Origin: Photobacterium malacitanum
GTDB taxonomy: Bacteria > Pseudomonadota > Gammaproteobacteria > Enterobacterales > Vibrionaceae
Direction: 5' to 3'
Assembly: GCF_900185615.1 (NCBI RefSeq)
Contig: NZ_FYAK01000001.1
Location: forward strand, 467,701 to 531,700
Length of the DNA: 64,000 nucleotides
Shown here piece after piece: positions 23,932 to 32,341 of this stretch. Position 1 is the first letter of the stretch; every line of letters begins with the position of its first letter. The translations under genes were made by a program, and so were the position numbers. Under the pieces are notes generated by a model that worked only from the letters and a program-made list of their open reading frames with translations, ran no database searches and was not told where the DNA came from.

Positions 23932-26046
23932 ATGTATCTCTTTAAGCATCTTTTCTTGTGTTTCTATTTCATGGCTTTATTGAGTCAATACGCGCATGCT
24001 GAATCAGCCAATAAAGTGCGTGTTGGTGATGTTATTAGTATTATTTTGCCCGGAGAAGAATCACTTAATAAGACATATCAAGTCAATAAACAAGGAAGGA
24101 TCATTCTACCTGAAGTCGGGCCGCTCACTGTTGCAGGAAAAACCGAAAGACAGATGGTAGCAATGATTACAATGAGCTTAAAAAGTGTAATGCAAGATCT
24201 TAATCACTTAAGGGTTTTTATTAGTAAACGGCAACTGATTATTAATATTCAAGGTTATGTTAATCAGCCTGGTGAGTATATTATTGCCGACACTGACTCG
24301 GTGCAACTGGCACTTTATGCTGCAGGCGGACTACGGCCAGGGGCACAGCTCAATCGCTTGCAACTGCGCCGTGGTGATACAGTAACAACATTTAATTATA
24401 AATCATTTTTAGACTCTGGTGATCTATCAAAATTACCGACCTTGCAGTCCCTCGATACTCTATTTATTCCAGCATCAGCAATGATTGGTAATATTGAACA
24501 GAAATTTGATACTGCTAAATTAGCCCAAGCTGGTGATGCTGCTGATGATAAAAATGCTGTCAAAGTATTTGGTGAAGTGCACGAGCCTGGTACGTTTTCC
24601 TATAATGATGATGCCTCTATCGTGCATGTTTTAATGCGTGCAGGCGGTGTCACTCGTTATGCAACTGTTGAGCAAATCAGAGTTATTTCTAATAATGAAC
24701 CGCGTACTTTTAATCTAAAAAAATACTTAGACTCAGGTGACGAAACCTTGTTACCAAAGCTGTATCCAGGTTCAACCATTTTTATTCCTAAACAACAAGA
24801 AGAGATTAAATTTGGTGCCAATATTGTCTACGTAATGGGAGAAGTCGCAGAACCCGGCGCATATGAAGGTAAAAAAGGCGCAAGTTTTATGAGTATTCTT
24901 GCCAACGCAGGAGGCCCAACTCGCTTTGCAGAATCTCGTCAAATTCGAATCATAAAATCGCATGGCGAAGTAATTAATTTTGACCTCTCTGGGTATACCG
25001 AAGGAACTAATTATCAAGCTCCACCATTAATTGAATCTGGCGATGCTATCTTTGTTCCTGAAAAAACAGATATGAATGAGAAGTCATGGTTAAAAATAGC
25101 ACCGCATCGTGCTGTGCGAGTGCTTGGTGAAGTAGAAGATCCTGGCCGCATAGAATGGTCTGATGAAATGTCATTTCTTGACTTACTTGCCCATGTAGGT
25201 GGACCAACTGTACGTGCAGATACCGCGAACATTGAAGTTGTTACACCAGATGCAAACGGCAAAAACCATGTTTATATTTTTGATCTTGATAGTTTTATGC
25301 TTGAAGGTAAAGCTGAATCCACACTGCCAATCATTCGTGCTGGTGCCACTATAAGAGTGCGCGATCTGCCTCTTGATCCAACCGATAATAAATCCCAGTG
25401 GGTACGTCAAACATCAGACAGCTCTATTTATGTTTTTGGACAAGTTAATTCAGGTGGTCGCTATCGCTTCACTAATAATCTTCACTTTTTAGATATCCTT
25501 GCTGCAGCTGACGGTCCTACTATCAATGCCGATTTACATAATATTCGTATTACTCACCGTAACCAAAAATATTCAAAAGTATCAAAATTAGATCTCGCTC
25601 TTTATTTTGAGACCGGCGATGAATCATTATTACCTATAGTAAAAACAGGTGATTCAATCTATATTCCAGAAAAAAATCGTACTTGGATAGATGAAACCAA
25701 TGAGTCAACCATTCGCATGTTAGGCGCGGTCCATAAACCTGGACGCTATCGCTTTAATGACTCAATGACAATACTAGATGTTTTAGCAAAAGCCGGGGGA
25801 ACAACAAACAATGCCTACCCAGAAAAAATCAGTATTATTAATAACTCCCGCCATCAGGGCCAAGCCCGTACTTTTGATTTGATTAAATTTAGTCGCACTG
25901 GTGATTATCGACTACTGCCAGTACTTAGAGCTGGAGACACCGTTTATGTACCAAACAAAGATGAAAGTATTCTTGCTAATATTCGCTTAGGTTTCAAAGA
26001 TATATTCCAAGTACTTGCGACAATTGCTCTCATTGGAGCGTTGTAA
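23932..26046 (+). CDS. sypC: Polysaccharide export protein SypC (Wza-like, six SLBB repeats)
   Basis: A 704-residue exported protein. A signal peptide precedes the poly-export domain (KVRVGDVISIILPGEESLNK ... GRIILPEVGPLTV). About six SLBB-type repeats follow, each with a GxVxxPGxY-like start and an ending like AGDTVYVPNK: GYVNQPGEY, GEVHEPGTF, GEVAEPGAY, GEVEDPGRI, GQVNSGGRY, GAVHKPGRY. A hydrophobic C-terminus (FQVLATIALIGAL) closes it. It should form the outer-membrane or periplasmic export channel. It is long compared with Wza (about 380 residues). It overlaps sypD by one base. Confidence 0.9.
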   Translation: MYLFKHLFLCFYFMALLSQYAHAESANKVRVGDVISIILPGEESLNKTYQVNKQGRIILPEVGPLTVAGKTERQMVAMITMSLKSVMQDLNHLRVFISKRQLIINIQGYVNQPGEYIIADTDSVQLALYAAGGLRPGAQLNRLQLRRGDTVTTFNYKSFLDSGDLSKLPTLQSLDTLFIPASAMIGNIEQKFDTAKLAQAGDAADDKNAVKVFGEVHEPGTFSYNDDASIVHVLMRAGGVTRYATVEQIRVISNNEPRTFNLKKYLDSGDETLLPKLYPGSTIFIPKQQEEIKFGANIVYVMGEVAEPGAYEGKKGASFMSILANAGGPTRFAESRQIRIIKSHGEVINFDLSGYTEGTNYQAPPLIESGDAIFVPEKTDMNEKSWLKIAPHRAVRVLGEVEDPGRIEWSDEMSFLDLLAHVGGPTVRADTANIEVVTPDANGKNHVYIFDLDSFMLEGKAESTLPIIRAGATIRVRDLPLDPTDNKSQWVRQTSDSSIYVFGQVNSGGRYRFTNNLHFLDILAAADGPTINADLHNIRITHRNQKYSKVSKLDLALYFETGDESLLPIVKTGDSIYIPEKNRTWIDETNESTIRMLGAVHKPGRYRFNDSMTILDVLAKAGGTTNNAYPEKISIINNSRHQGQARTFDLIKFSRTGDYRLLPVLRAGDTVYVPNKDESILANIRLGFKDIFQVLATIALIGAL

Positions 26047-26753
26047 TGAAGATCCCTTCATACCAAATGGAAATTGAGGATATTTTTTTATTCTTAGAGC
26101 AACAAAATCACCATTCAATATGTATTACTGCTAGTAATCCGCAAGAAGGAGTGACTTCTATTGCACAAGCGATCACTGAACGGCACTTATTAGCTGGTTA
26201 CCGCACCCTGCTTGTTGATCTTAACTTTCAAAATCCAAGTTTAATTCCATTAGCTGAACTAACAAATAAATCAAGTTCAGACCAACATTTAAATTCATAT
26301 TTAACCTATGATGCCCATAATAAAGTCGGCCTATTAGGCACATCACTGATGAACAATAAAGCCGATATTATTGAATTACGCCAACCTCATAACTTAAAAC
26401 TGAAAATTGCTGCATGGTTATTAGAGTTTGATAAAATTATTATTGACGCATCGCCACTTTCTCAATCTACATTACATAATATTCCCGCACATACGGTTGC
26501 AAGTTGCTGTGATGGTACTATTCTTATCGTACTTTCTGGTCAAACACAGCAAAATGAGATCAAAGATGCAATAGAAAAACTAACAGCCCACAATGCTCAT
26601 CTGATTGGATTAGTATTTAACGATAAACTTCAACCTCATATTAAAGATGAGATTTGTCGTGAAATAAAACGTTGTACTTTCTTACCAGAAAAAATAACAA
26701 CCAAGCTCATCCACTTTATACAACACAATCGGTTCTTATCTATTTTGGTGTAA
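26046..26753 (+). CDS. sypD: SypD, CpsD/BY-kinase-like ATPase with degenerate P-loop
   Basis: A 235-residue MinD/CpsD-type fold. The P-loop position reads ITASNPQEGVTS (residues 28-38), so the Walker A lysine of the family's PxEGKT is replaced by valine. The Walker A' strand is LLVDLNFQNPSL and the Walker B strand is IIIDASPLSQ. No tyrosine-rich tail is present. Partners would be the chain-length protein SypO and export protein SypC. Loss of the lysine suggests weak or absent ATP hydrolysis, or a purely structural role. It is translationally coupled to sypC (TAATG). Confidence 0.82.
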   Translation: MKIPSYQMEIEDIFLFLEQQNHHSICITASNPQEGVTSIAQAITERHLLAGYRTLLVDLNFQNPSLIPLAELTNKSSSDQHLNSYLTYDAHNKVGLLGTSLMNNKADIIELRQPHNLKLKIAAWLLEFDKIIIDASPLSQSTLHNIPAHTVASCCDGTILIVLSGQTQQNEIKDAIEKLTAHNAHLIGLVFNDKLQPHIKDEICREIKRCTFLPEKITTKLIHFIQHNRFLSILV

Positions 26754-26754
26754 A

Positions 26755-28275
26755 ATGAAAAATTCCATTCTTCTTTTTAAAAGCACTCAACCCTCAACAT
26801 TAGAATCGGTTCGAATATTACGTCAATCATTATCAAAAATCCTCGATCATCTTGATATAAAAGCAGATATAAAACAATATTGCCTGCTATGTTGCTCTGA
26901 GTGGTGCACAAATATCATTCAACACTCAACCCCTGCCAGTAATGAAATTAGTGTGAGCTTGAGGAAATCTAAAAATAAATGGCTATTAGTTATCCAAGAC
27001 TCTGGTGGTCCATGGAATCCTTTGGTTCAGCAGCCTGCGTTCAATATTAATAAAAATATATTAAAAGGTGGTGGTTATGGACTTCATATCATCAATACGC
27101 TTGCAGATAAAACCTATTATCAATCATTACCGACACACAATATTTTTACTATTGTTTGGGAGCGCGACACTCACCGTATAAAACCTCATATATTATTGGT
27201 TGAAGACCAAAAATCACAAAGAGAACTGTTTCATTCTTATATAAAGGAGATATTTACAGTCAGCTTAGTGAGTAATGGCAAACAAGCATTAGCCTTTTTA
27301 AAAACCGAGACTGTTGACTTAATTATTTCCGATATTCAAATGCCTGAAATGAATGGTATAGAGTTACGGCAGCAGCTAGAAAAGATAAAATCCTTTTCCA
27401 TACCTTTTATTTTTTTATCTCAATCAGAAGATGAGACTGTTCTTAATAATGCCGTAAATTTAGGCATTGATGACTATTTAAAAAAACCCATACAGAAAGA
27501 ACAATTACTTAATTCAATACACCGTGTATTAGCGCGTTTCAATCAAGTTTTCCATGCAATATCACAGCAGGTTAATCAAAAAATAACCCATACTTTACTG
27601 CCTCAAATTAATTTAAATTCAAAACATTGGCAGCTTGCTTTTCAACAACGTAATACCGGCCGCGGAGGGGGTGATTTTGTACTATCAACCCGTAATAACG
27701 GTGTCACACAATTACTCATTGCTGATGTGATGGGCCATGATGAAAGTGCAAAATTTTTTTCTTATGCTTACGCTGGTTATATTCGAGGATTAATGCAAAA
27801 TACTAACATTACTAAACCTGCAAAATTACTCACTAAATTATCCGATAATGCCTATAGAGATCAGTTGCTTTCACAAACAATGCTTACTGGTTGCTGCCTT
27901 AGTTTTCTTAATTCAAATACGATTACATTAAGTTGTGCTGGACACCCTTACCCAATACACATTCATCATAAAAAGCTTTGTCCAATTAAAGTTGAAGGGA
28001 CATTGCCAGGATTATTACCTCATACTGAATATGAAAGTTCATCTATTACTTTCAAAAAAAATGAACGGCTTGTACTAGTAACTGATGGCTTGTTTGAATC
28101 TGGTAATACCATTACCGAACGTGAAACATTAGAACGAGCAATCAAAAAACATTTGATTATGACAGCCAATCTACCCCTTAATGTTGCACTTGAAAAAATA
28201 ATGCAAGTTTTTGACTCTTTAGCTGGTACTCCGCCGAATGATGATGCTTTGCTATTAATAATTGAAAAAAAATAA
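26755..28275 (+). CDS. sypE: SypE: serine kinase - receiver - PP2C phosphatase regulator
   Basis: A 506-residue cytoplasmic protein with three domains. The RsbW-like HATPase (1-140) has the N box EWCTNIIQH (N53), DSGGPWNP and GGGYGLHI. The receiver (143-262) has phospho-Asp D193 in LIISDIQMP and K243-K244. A SpoIIE/PP2C phosphatase (about 275-506) has GRGGGDF, LIADVMGHD (D323), CAGHPYPI and NDDALLLII. This is the V. fischeri SypE order; there it phosphorylates and dephosphorylates SypA to gate biofilm formation. All key residues look intact, so both activities are plausible. Confidence 0.92.
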   Translation: MKNSILLFKSTQPSTLESVRILRQSLSKILDHLDIKADIKQYCLLCCSEWCTNIIQHSTPASNEISVSLRKSKNKWLLVIQDSGGPWNPLVQQPAFNINKNILKGGGYGLHIINTLADKTYYQSLPTHNIFTIVWERDTHRIKPHILLVEDQKSQRELFHSYIKEIFTVSLVSNGKQALAFLKTETVDLIISDIQMPEMNGIELRQQLEKIKSFSIPFIFLSQSEDETVLNNAVNLGIDDYLKKPIQKEQLLNSIHRVLARFNQVFHAISQQVNQKITHTLLPQINLNSKHWQLAFQQRNTGRGGGDFVLSTRNNGVTQLLIADVMGHDESAKFFSYAYAGYIRGLMQNTNITKPAKLLTKLSDNAYRDQLLSQTMLTGCCLSFLNSNTITLSCAGHPYPIHIHHKKLCPIKVEGTLPGLLPHTEYESSSITFKKNERLVLVTDGLFESGNTITERETLERAIKKHLIMTANLPLNVALEKIMQVFDSLAGTPPNDDALLLIIEKK

Positions 28276-28560
28276 CCGCCTACATTACTATTTAAAAAAT
28301 ATTTATCATATATATTTATAATAAACCTCGACTATAACTGCATTAAATCAGTATATTATTAACCCATTATTCTAAAAACAGCTATAATAAATAATACGAT
28401 AAATATCAATATATTATAGTAATCTTAAGTCATCATAAGTTCATTTTTTTATTACCCATAATATTGGGTTATTAATCGTATAAAGTAGGATAAAAATAAC
28501 ACTAAAATTAACAATAAATAAAAATTAGTCGTTAAATTTCTCGATAAACAGGATGTTATT
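28276..28560. other. Gap between sypE and sypG where sypF would be expected
   Basis: This is 285 bp of very AT-rich DNA. It holds a weak ACCCA/TGGGT inverted repeat near 28453-28470, no long frame and no recognisable histidine-kinase remnant. In V. fischeri the hybrid kinase gene sypF lies here. No sigma-54 GG-N10-GC motif was found. Confidence 0.5.
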
Positions 28561-30030
28561 ATGCTACAAAAAGTACTTTTAGTAGAAGACTCAACATCAT
28601 TAGCCGTTCTTTATAAGCAATATGTAAAAGATGAGCCCTACGAATTCTTTCATGTTACAACTGGTGAAGACGCAAAAAATTTTATTGTCAAAAATCCACC
28701 ACAACTGATTATTTTAGACCTCAAACTTCCAGATATATCAGGTGCAGAGATCTTACAATGGATTCGAGAACAAAATATTCCAACAGCAGTGATCATTGCG
28801 ACAGCCCATGGCACGATTGATATCGCTGTCTCGCTTATTCAAAGTGGTGCTAATGATTTCTTAGAAAAACCCATTCAAGCAGAGAGGCTTAAAACTTCAA
28901 TTAAAAACCATTTAGCGCACAACAAACTTGAAGGGTTAGTCGAAGATATTCAAAATGACTTCAATCGTAATAAATATCAAGGTTTTATAGGTTCTAGTTT
29001 ACCAATGCAAGCTGTCTATAAAATAATTGATGCTGTTGCACCAACTAACGCTAGCGTATTTATTTCAGGAGAAAGCGGCACTGGTAAAGAAGTCTGTGCA
29101 GAAGCTATTCACTATAAAAGTAAGCGTTATAATAAACCATTTATAGCGATTAACTGTGGCGCTATACCTCGAGATTTAATGGAAAGTGAAATTTTTGGCC
29201 ATCTAAAAGGCGCTTTCACTGGCGCCACAACAGATCGAAAAGGCGCAGCTATGTTAGCAAACGGAGGCACACTTTTTTTAGACGAACTGTGTGAAATGGA
29301 GTTAGATATGCAAAAAAAATTACTCCGTTTTCTGCAAACTGGGCGCTTTACGCCTCTTGGTGGCAGTAAAGAAATATCAACAGATCTTCGCATAATTTGT
29401 GCAACGAATCGTGATCCGCTAATTGAACTTAACGAAAAACGGTTTCGTGAAGATCTCTATTATCGTGTTAATGTAGTCCCAATTCAAATGCCACCACTGC
29501 GAGATAGAGGGACTGATATTCTTGATATCGCCCGTTTCTTTTTAAAGAAATTCGCAAAGCAAGATCATAAAAAATTTACTGCGATCAAACGTAATGTTGA
29601 ATTAAAACTCAACCATTATTCATGGCCAGGTAATGTACGGCAATTACAAAATATTATCCGTAATATTGTTGTACTTCACAATGATACCCATATTCTAATG
29701 GAACATCTTCCTGAGCCGCTCAATAGCTTTAAAGCTGCTATTAAAAACACTGAAAATCAGCATATAAAAACAAACAATATTACGCCTATCAAACCGATTA
29801 CAAATACAGAACCACCATTGCCAACAACATCTGCTACTAACACCAATGATAAAAAAACAATTAACACTCACCTTATTCGACCAATGGCAGATATTGAACG
29901 TGAGGCCATTGAAAATGCAATTGATTATTGCGAAGGAAATGTGCTAAATGCTGCAGTTCTACTTGAGTTAAGCCCATCGACGTTATACAGAAAAAAACAA
30001 GTTTGGGATACCTATGAAGAGTCAGATTAA
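28561..30030 (+). CDS. sypG: SypG: NtrC-type sigma-54-dependent response regulator
   Basis: A 489-residue activator. The receiver domain (1-120) has phospho-Asp D53 in LIILDLKLPD and K103. The AAA+ domain (about 140-375) has Walker A GESGTGKE (170-177), the sigma-54 contact loop GAFTGA (217-222) and the arginine finger region RFREDLYYRVNV. A linker rich in Asn and Thr leads to a Fis-type HTH (NVLNAAVLLELSPSTLYRKK). It should activate the four sigma-54 promoters of this locus when phosphorylated. Its usual upstream kinase gene is absent here. The last 17 bp overlap the next gene. Confidence 0.93.
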   Translation: MLQKVLLVEDSTSLAVLYKQYVKDEPYEFFHVTTGEDAKNFIVKNPPQLIILDLKLPDISGAEILQWIREQNIPTAVIIATAHGTIDIAVSLIQSGANDFLEKPIQAERLKTSIKNHLAHNKLEGLVEDIQNDFNRNKYQGFIGSSLPMQAVYKIIDAVAPTNASVFISGESGTGKEVCAEAIHYKSKRYNKPFIAINCGAIPRDLMESEIFGHLKGAFTGATTDRKGAAMLANGGTLFLDELCEMELDMQKKLLRFLQTGRFTPLGGSKEISTDLRIICATNRDPLIELNEKRFREDLYYRVNVVPIQMPPLRDRGTDILDIARFFLKKFAKQDHKKFTAIKRNVELKLNHYSWPGNVRQLQNIIRNIVVLHNDTHILMEHLPEPLNSFKAAIKNTENQHIKTNNITPIKPITNTEPPLPTTSATNTNDKKTINTHLIRPMADIEREAIENAIDYCEGNVLNAAVLLELSPSTLYRKKQVWDTYEESD

Positions 30031-31036
30031 GCCTGTACGTATTTGGCTAGTAATTGATAGTAAAGATGTTGGAGGAATTGAATCGCATATTCTACAACTG
30101 GCTAAAGGTCTAAGGCGAATGCAGCAAGAGGTTACAATCATTTTTTTATGCCGTTATTACAAACAACATCCTTTGATCTCTTTATGTGACCAGAACCAAA
30201 TCAGTTATCAGTTTTTATCAGGTTCAATAAGTTCATTACTGCAACACACCTTAAAAAATTCCCCTGATGTCATTCATTCTCATGGCTATAAAGCAGCTAT
30301 TTATTGTCGTTTAATACGGTTAAGCCTGTTGCTTTCCTCTGTTAAAATACGATTTATAAATACCTTTCATGCTGGCGAGATCCCCACTGGAAAAGTAAAA
30401 CTGTATGATGCAATTGATCGCTGGAGCGCTTGCCTCAATCACGCTAACTTAGCGGTAAGTGACGCTATAAAACACCGTATCCCGTTTAAAACAGAGCTCA
30501 TCAATAATTTTATTGATACTGAATCACTCCCCCTTTCTCATGGTAAACAAATTGCTTTTGTTGGCCGATTAAGCACAGAAAAAGCCCCTGAACGATTTGT
30601 CGATCTTGCTCGATGTTTGCCGCAATTCTCTTTCCACATTTATGGTGATGGTCCTTTAGCCTCGATATTGCGTCAACAAGCACCTATAAACTTGCAATTT
30701 CATGGTCAACAACAATCAATGGATCCTATATGGCAACAAATTGGTTTATTGGTCATTTGTTCTCGTTATGAAGGCTTACCCATGGTTGCTCTTGAGGCTA
30801 TGGGGCGTGGTATTCCACTTATTTCTACCCCTGTTGGTAATATCCACCAGCTTATTCAATCTAATATAAATGGTTGGATCATTGAACCATCTCAACTCGT
30901 TGCTGCTATTACTCACTGGTCTCAACTAAGCCAATCACATCGAAAACAAATACAACAAATGGCTCGACGTATGATTAAACAGCATTACTCAACCCATGTT
31001 GTCATACCGCGTTTACTATCATTTTATAATCACTAA
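30014..31036 (+). CDS. sypH: Glycosyltransferase family 4 (SypH-like)
   Basis: A 340-residue GT-B glycosyltransferase. The N-terminal half opens with WLVIDSKDVGGIESHI, a donor/acceptor glycine loop; the C-terminal half has IAFVGRLSTEKAPERF and the GT4 donor-binding EX7E region ICSRYEGLPMVALEAMG. It should add a sugar to the lipid-linked repeat unit on the cytoplasmic face. It overlaps sypG and is the last gene before the second sigma-54 promoter. Naming follows position only; sugar specificity is unknown. Confidence 0.85.
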   Translation: MKSQIKPVRIWLVIDSKDVGGIESHILQLAKGLRRMQQEVTIIFLCRYYKQHPLISLCDQNQISYQFLSGSISSLLQHTLKNSPDVIHSHGYKAAIYCRLIRLSLLLSSVKIRFINTFHAGEIPTGKVKLYDAIDRWSACLNHANLAVSDAIKHRIPFKTELINNFIDTESLPLSHGKQIAFVGRLSTEKAPERFVDLARCLPQFSFHIYGDGPLASILRQQAPINLQFHGQQQSMDPIWQQIGLLVICSRYEGLPMVALEAMGRGIPLISTPVGNIHQLIQSNINGWIIEPSQLVAAITHWSQLSQSHRKQIQQMARRMIKQHYSTHVVIPRLLSFYNH

Positions 31037-31041
31037 TTTTA

Positions 31042-31056
31042 TTCTCAATTTAAGAA
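31042..31056. promoter_or_regulatory. SypG-type enhancer element upstream of second syp promoter
   Basis: TTCTCA-ATT-TAAGAA lies 67 bp upstream of the -24 GG. It has the same left arm and spacing as the elements before sypM and sypP. Confidence 0.6.
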
Positions 31057-31122
31057 TAAGAAATAAAGTCACCGACATTAATAAAAAAAACTATAATTTC
31101 AATAGGCTACAACATAAAATAT

Positions 31123-31138
31123 TGGCATTCCTTTTGCT
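31123..31138 (+). promoter_or_regulatory. Sigma-54 promoter before sypI/J-like gene
   Basis: TGGCATTCCTTTTGCT has GG (31124-31125) and GC (31136-31137) exactly 10 bases apart and lies 52 bp before the ATG at 31190. This matches the sypI promoter position of V. fischeri. Confidence 0.88.
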
Positions 31139-31189
31139 TGATTTATATTCATATTTTAGTGAATTTATATCAATATACGAGAGGATCTC

Positions 31190-32332
31190 ATGACTGACGA
31201 TCACCACATCTTTGTTTTTGACCCTATTTGCTATGCTGGCGGTTCTAAATTCGCTACTCGTGAAGTGTTAAAGCTTATTAACTCACGTAAAAATCGCTTA
31301 ACCATCTTAACCTCAGATCCTCAATCGTGGCCAATAGCGCAAGCCAATATAATATCGTTATCTTACCCATCATGGCTGTCTATTAGCGATGTCGGCAAAG
31401 GCTATTGGTTAAGGCAGATCTATTTTTGTTGGTGGATTTTATATAGCCGCTATCTCTATGGCTCAATACAGGTTGCCGTTGGTGCATCTTGCCCTGGTAA
31501 CGATATGCCGATTTACTTATTAAAATGGTTGCTAAGATACAAAATTGCCCAATTCATTCACGGTAATATTAGTATTTCACGTTCATGTGGTTTGTGCTTA
31601 TATCAAGCTGACAATGTGTTTTATTTGCACAGTGCTTACGCTTCAATTAACGCAGTAATACAACATCGGTGGCGCAAGCTGAAACCCAATATTCGCGATC
31701 AAAAATGCCAGCAATTACTATCATCAAGTCATTTTTTACCCTTTATAAATGGCATCGCAAAAAAACAATCGCCCACGTTGTGTCAGTACCATACACCAAC
31801 ATTATTTTGGGCTGCTTCATTATTGAAGTGGAAAGGACTTGATTTGTTACTAGAGGTCATAAAAGAAACGCCTGTAAATCACCGTTTACCTGCGAATATC
31901 TGCTACCTTGTACCTCAAAATACCACACTACCGATTACAGTTGCTCCCCAAGCGATTGAATCGATCCATTGGCACCAACAACCTGAGTCAATCGATAGTA
32001 TTCGTGCACAAAGTAATATCTTCATTTCAACCAGTGACAAAGAACCTTTTGGACTATCGATTTTAGAAGCTTTATTTGCTGGTATGTGTGTCATTATTCC
32101 CAAAGATGGTGCTTTTTGGGATACCCAATTAACACACCAAAAAAACTGTTTAAAATATATTCCTCATGATAGTCAATCGTTACAACAGCAAATAAATTAT
32201 ATCAGCCATTCGCCTCACCAACTTGCGGTTTTAGGCTCTGAAGCCGCGTTGTTGTCACAAGATTATCAAGCAGAAAAATGTTATGCCGATATTGTCTCTA
32301 TCCTTTGTCAACACGCTTCAAGAACGACATAA
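31190..32332 (+). CDS. Glycosyltransferase (SypI/SypJ-like)
   Basis: A 380-residue GT-B enzyme of the GT1/GT4 type: a GG loop near the start (CYAGGSKFATREVL), IAQFIHGN in the first half, LFWAASLLKWKGLDLLLEV and ISTSDKEPFGLSILEALFAG in the second. The C-rich block RSCGLCLYQADNVFYLHS is unusual. V. fischeri has two genes (sypI and sypJ) at this place; only one stands here, so I leave the symbol blank. It has a strong GAGAGGATC ribosome site behind a sigma-54 promoter and probably co-transcribes with sypK and sypL. Confidence 0.82.
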   Translation: MTDDHHIFVFDPICYAGGSKFATREVLKLINSRKNRLTILTSDPQSWPIAQANIISLSYPSWLSISDVGKGYWLRQIYFCWWILYSRYLYGSIQVAVGASCPGNDMPIYLLKWLLRYKIAQFIHGNISISRSCGLCLYQADNVFYLHSAYASINAVIQHRWRKLKPNIRDQKCQQLLSSSHFLPFINGIAKKQSPTLCQYHTPTLFWAASLLKWKGLDLLLEVIKETPVNHRLPANICYLVPQNTTLPITVAPQAIESIHWHQQPESIDSIRAQSNIFISTSDKEPFGLSILEALFAGMCVIIPKDGAFWDTQLTHQKNCLKYIPHDSQSLQQQINYISHSPHQLAVLGSEAALLSQDYQAEKCYADIVSILCQHASRTT

Positions 32333-32341
32333 GTTACCAAT

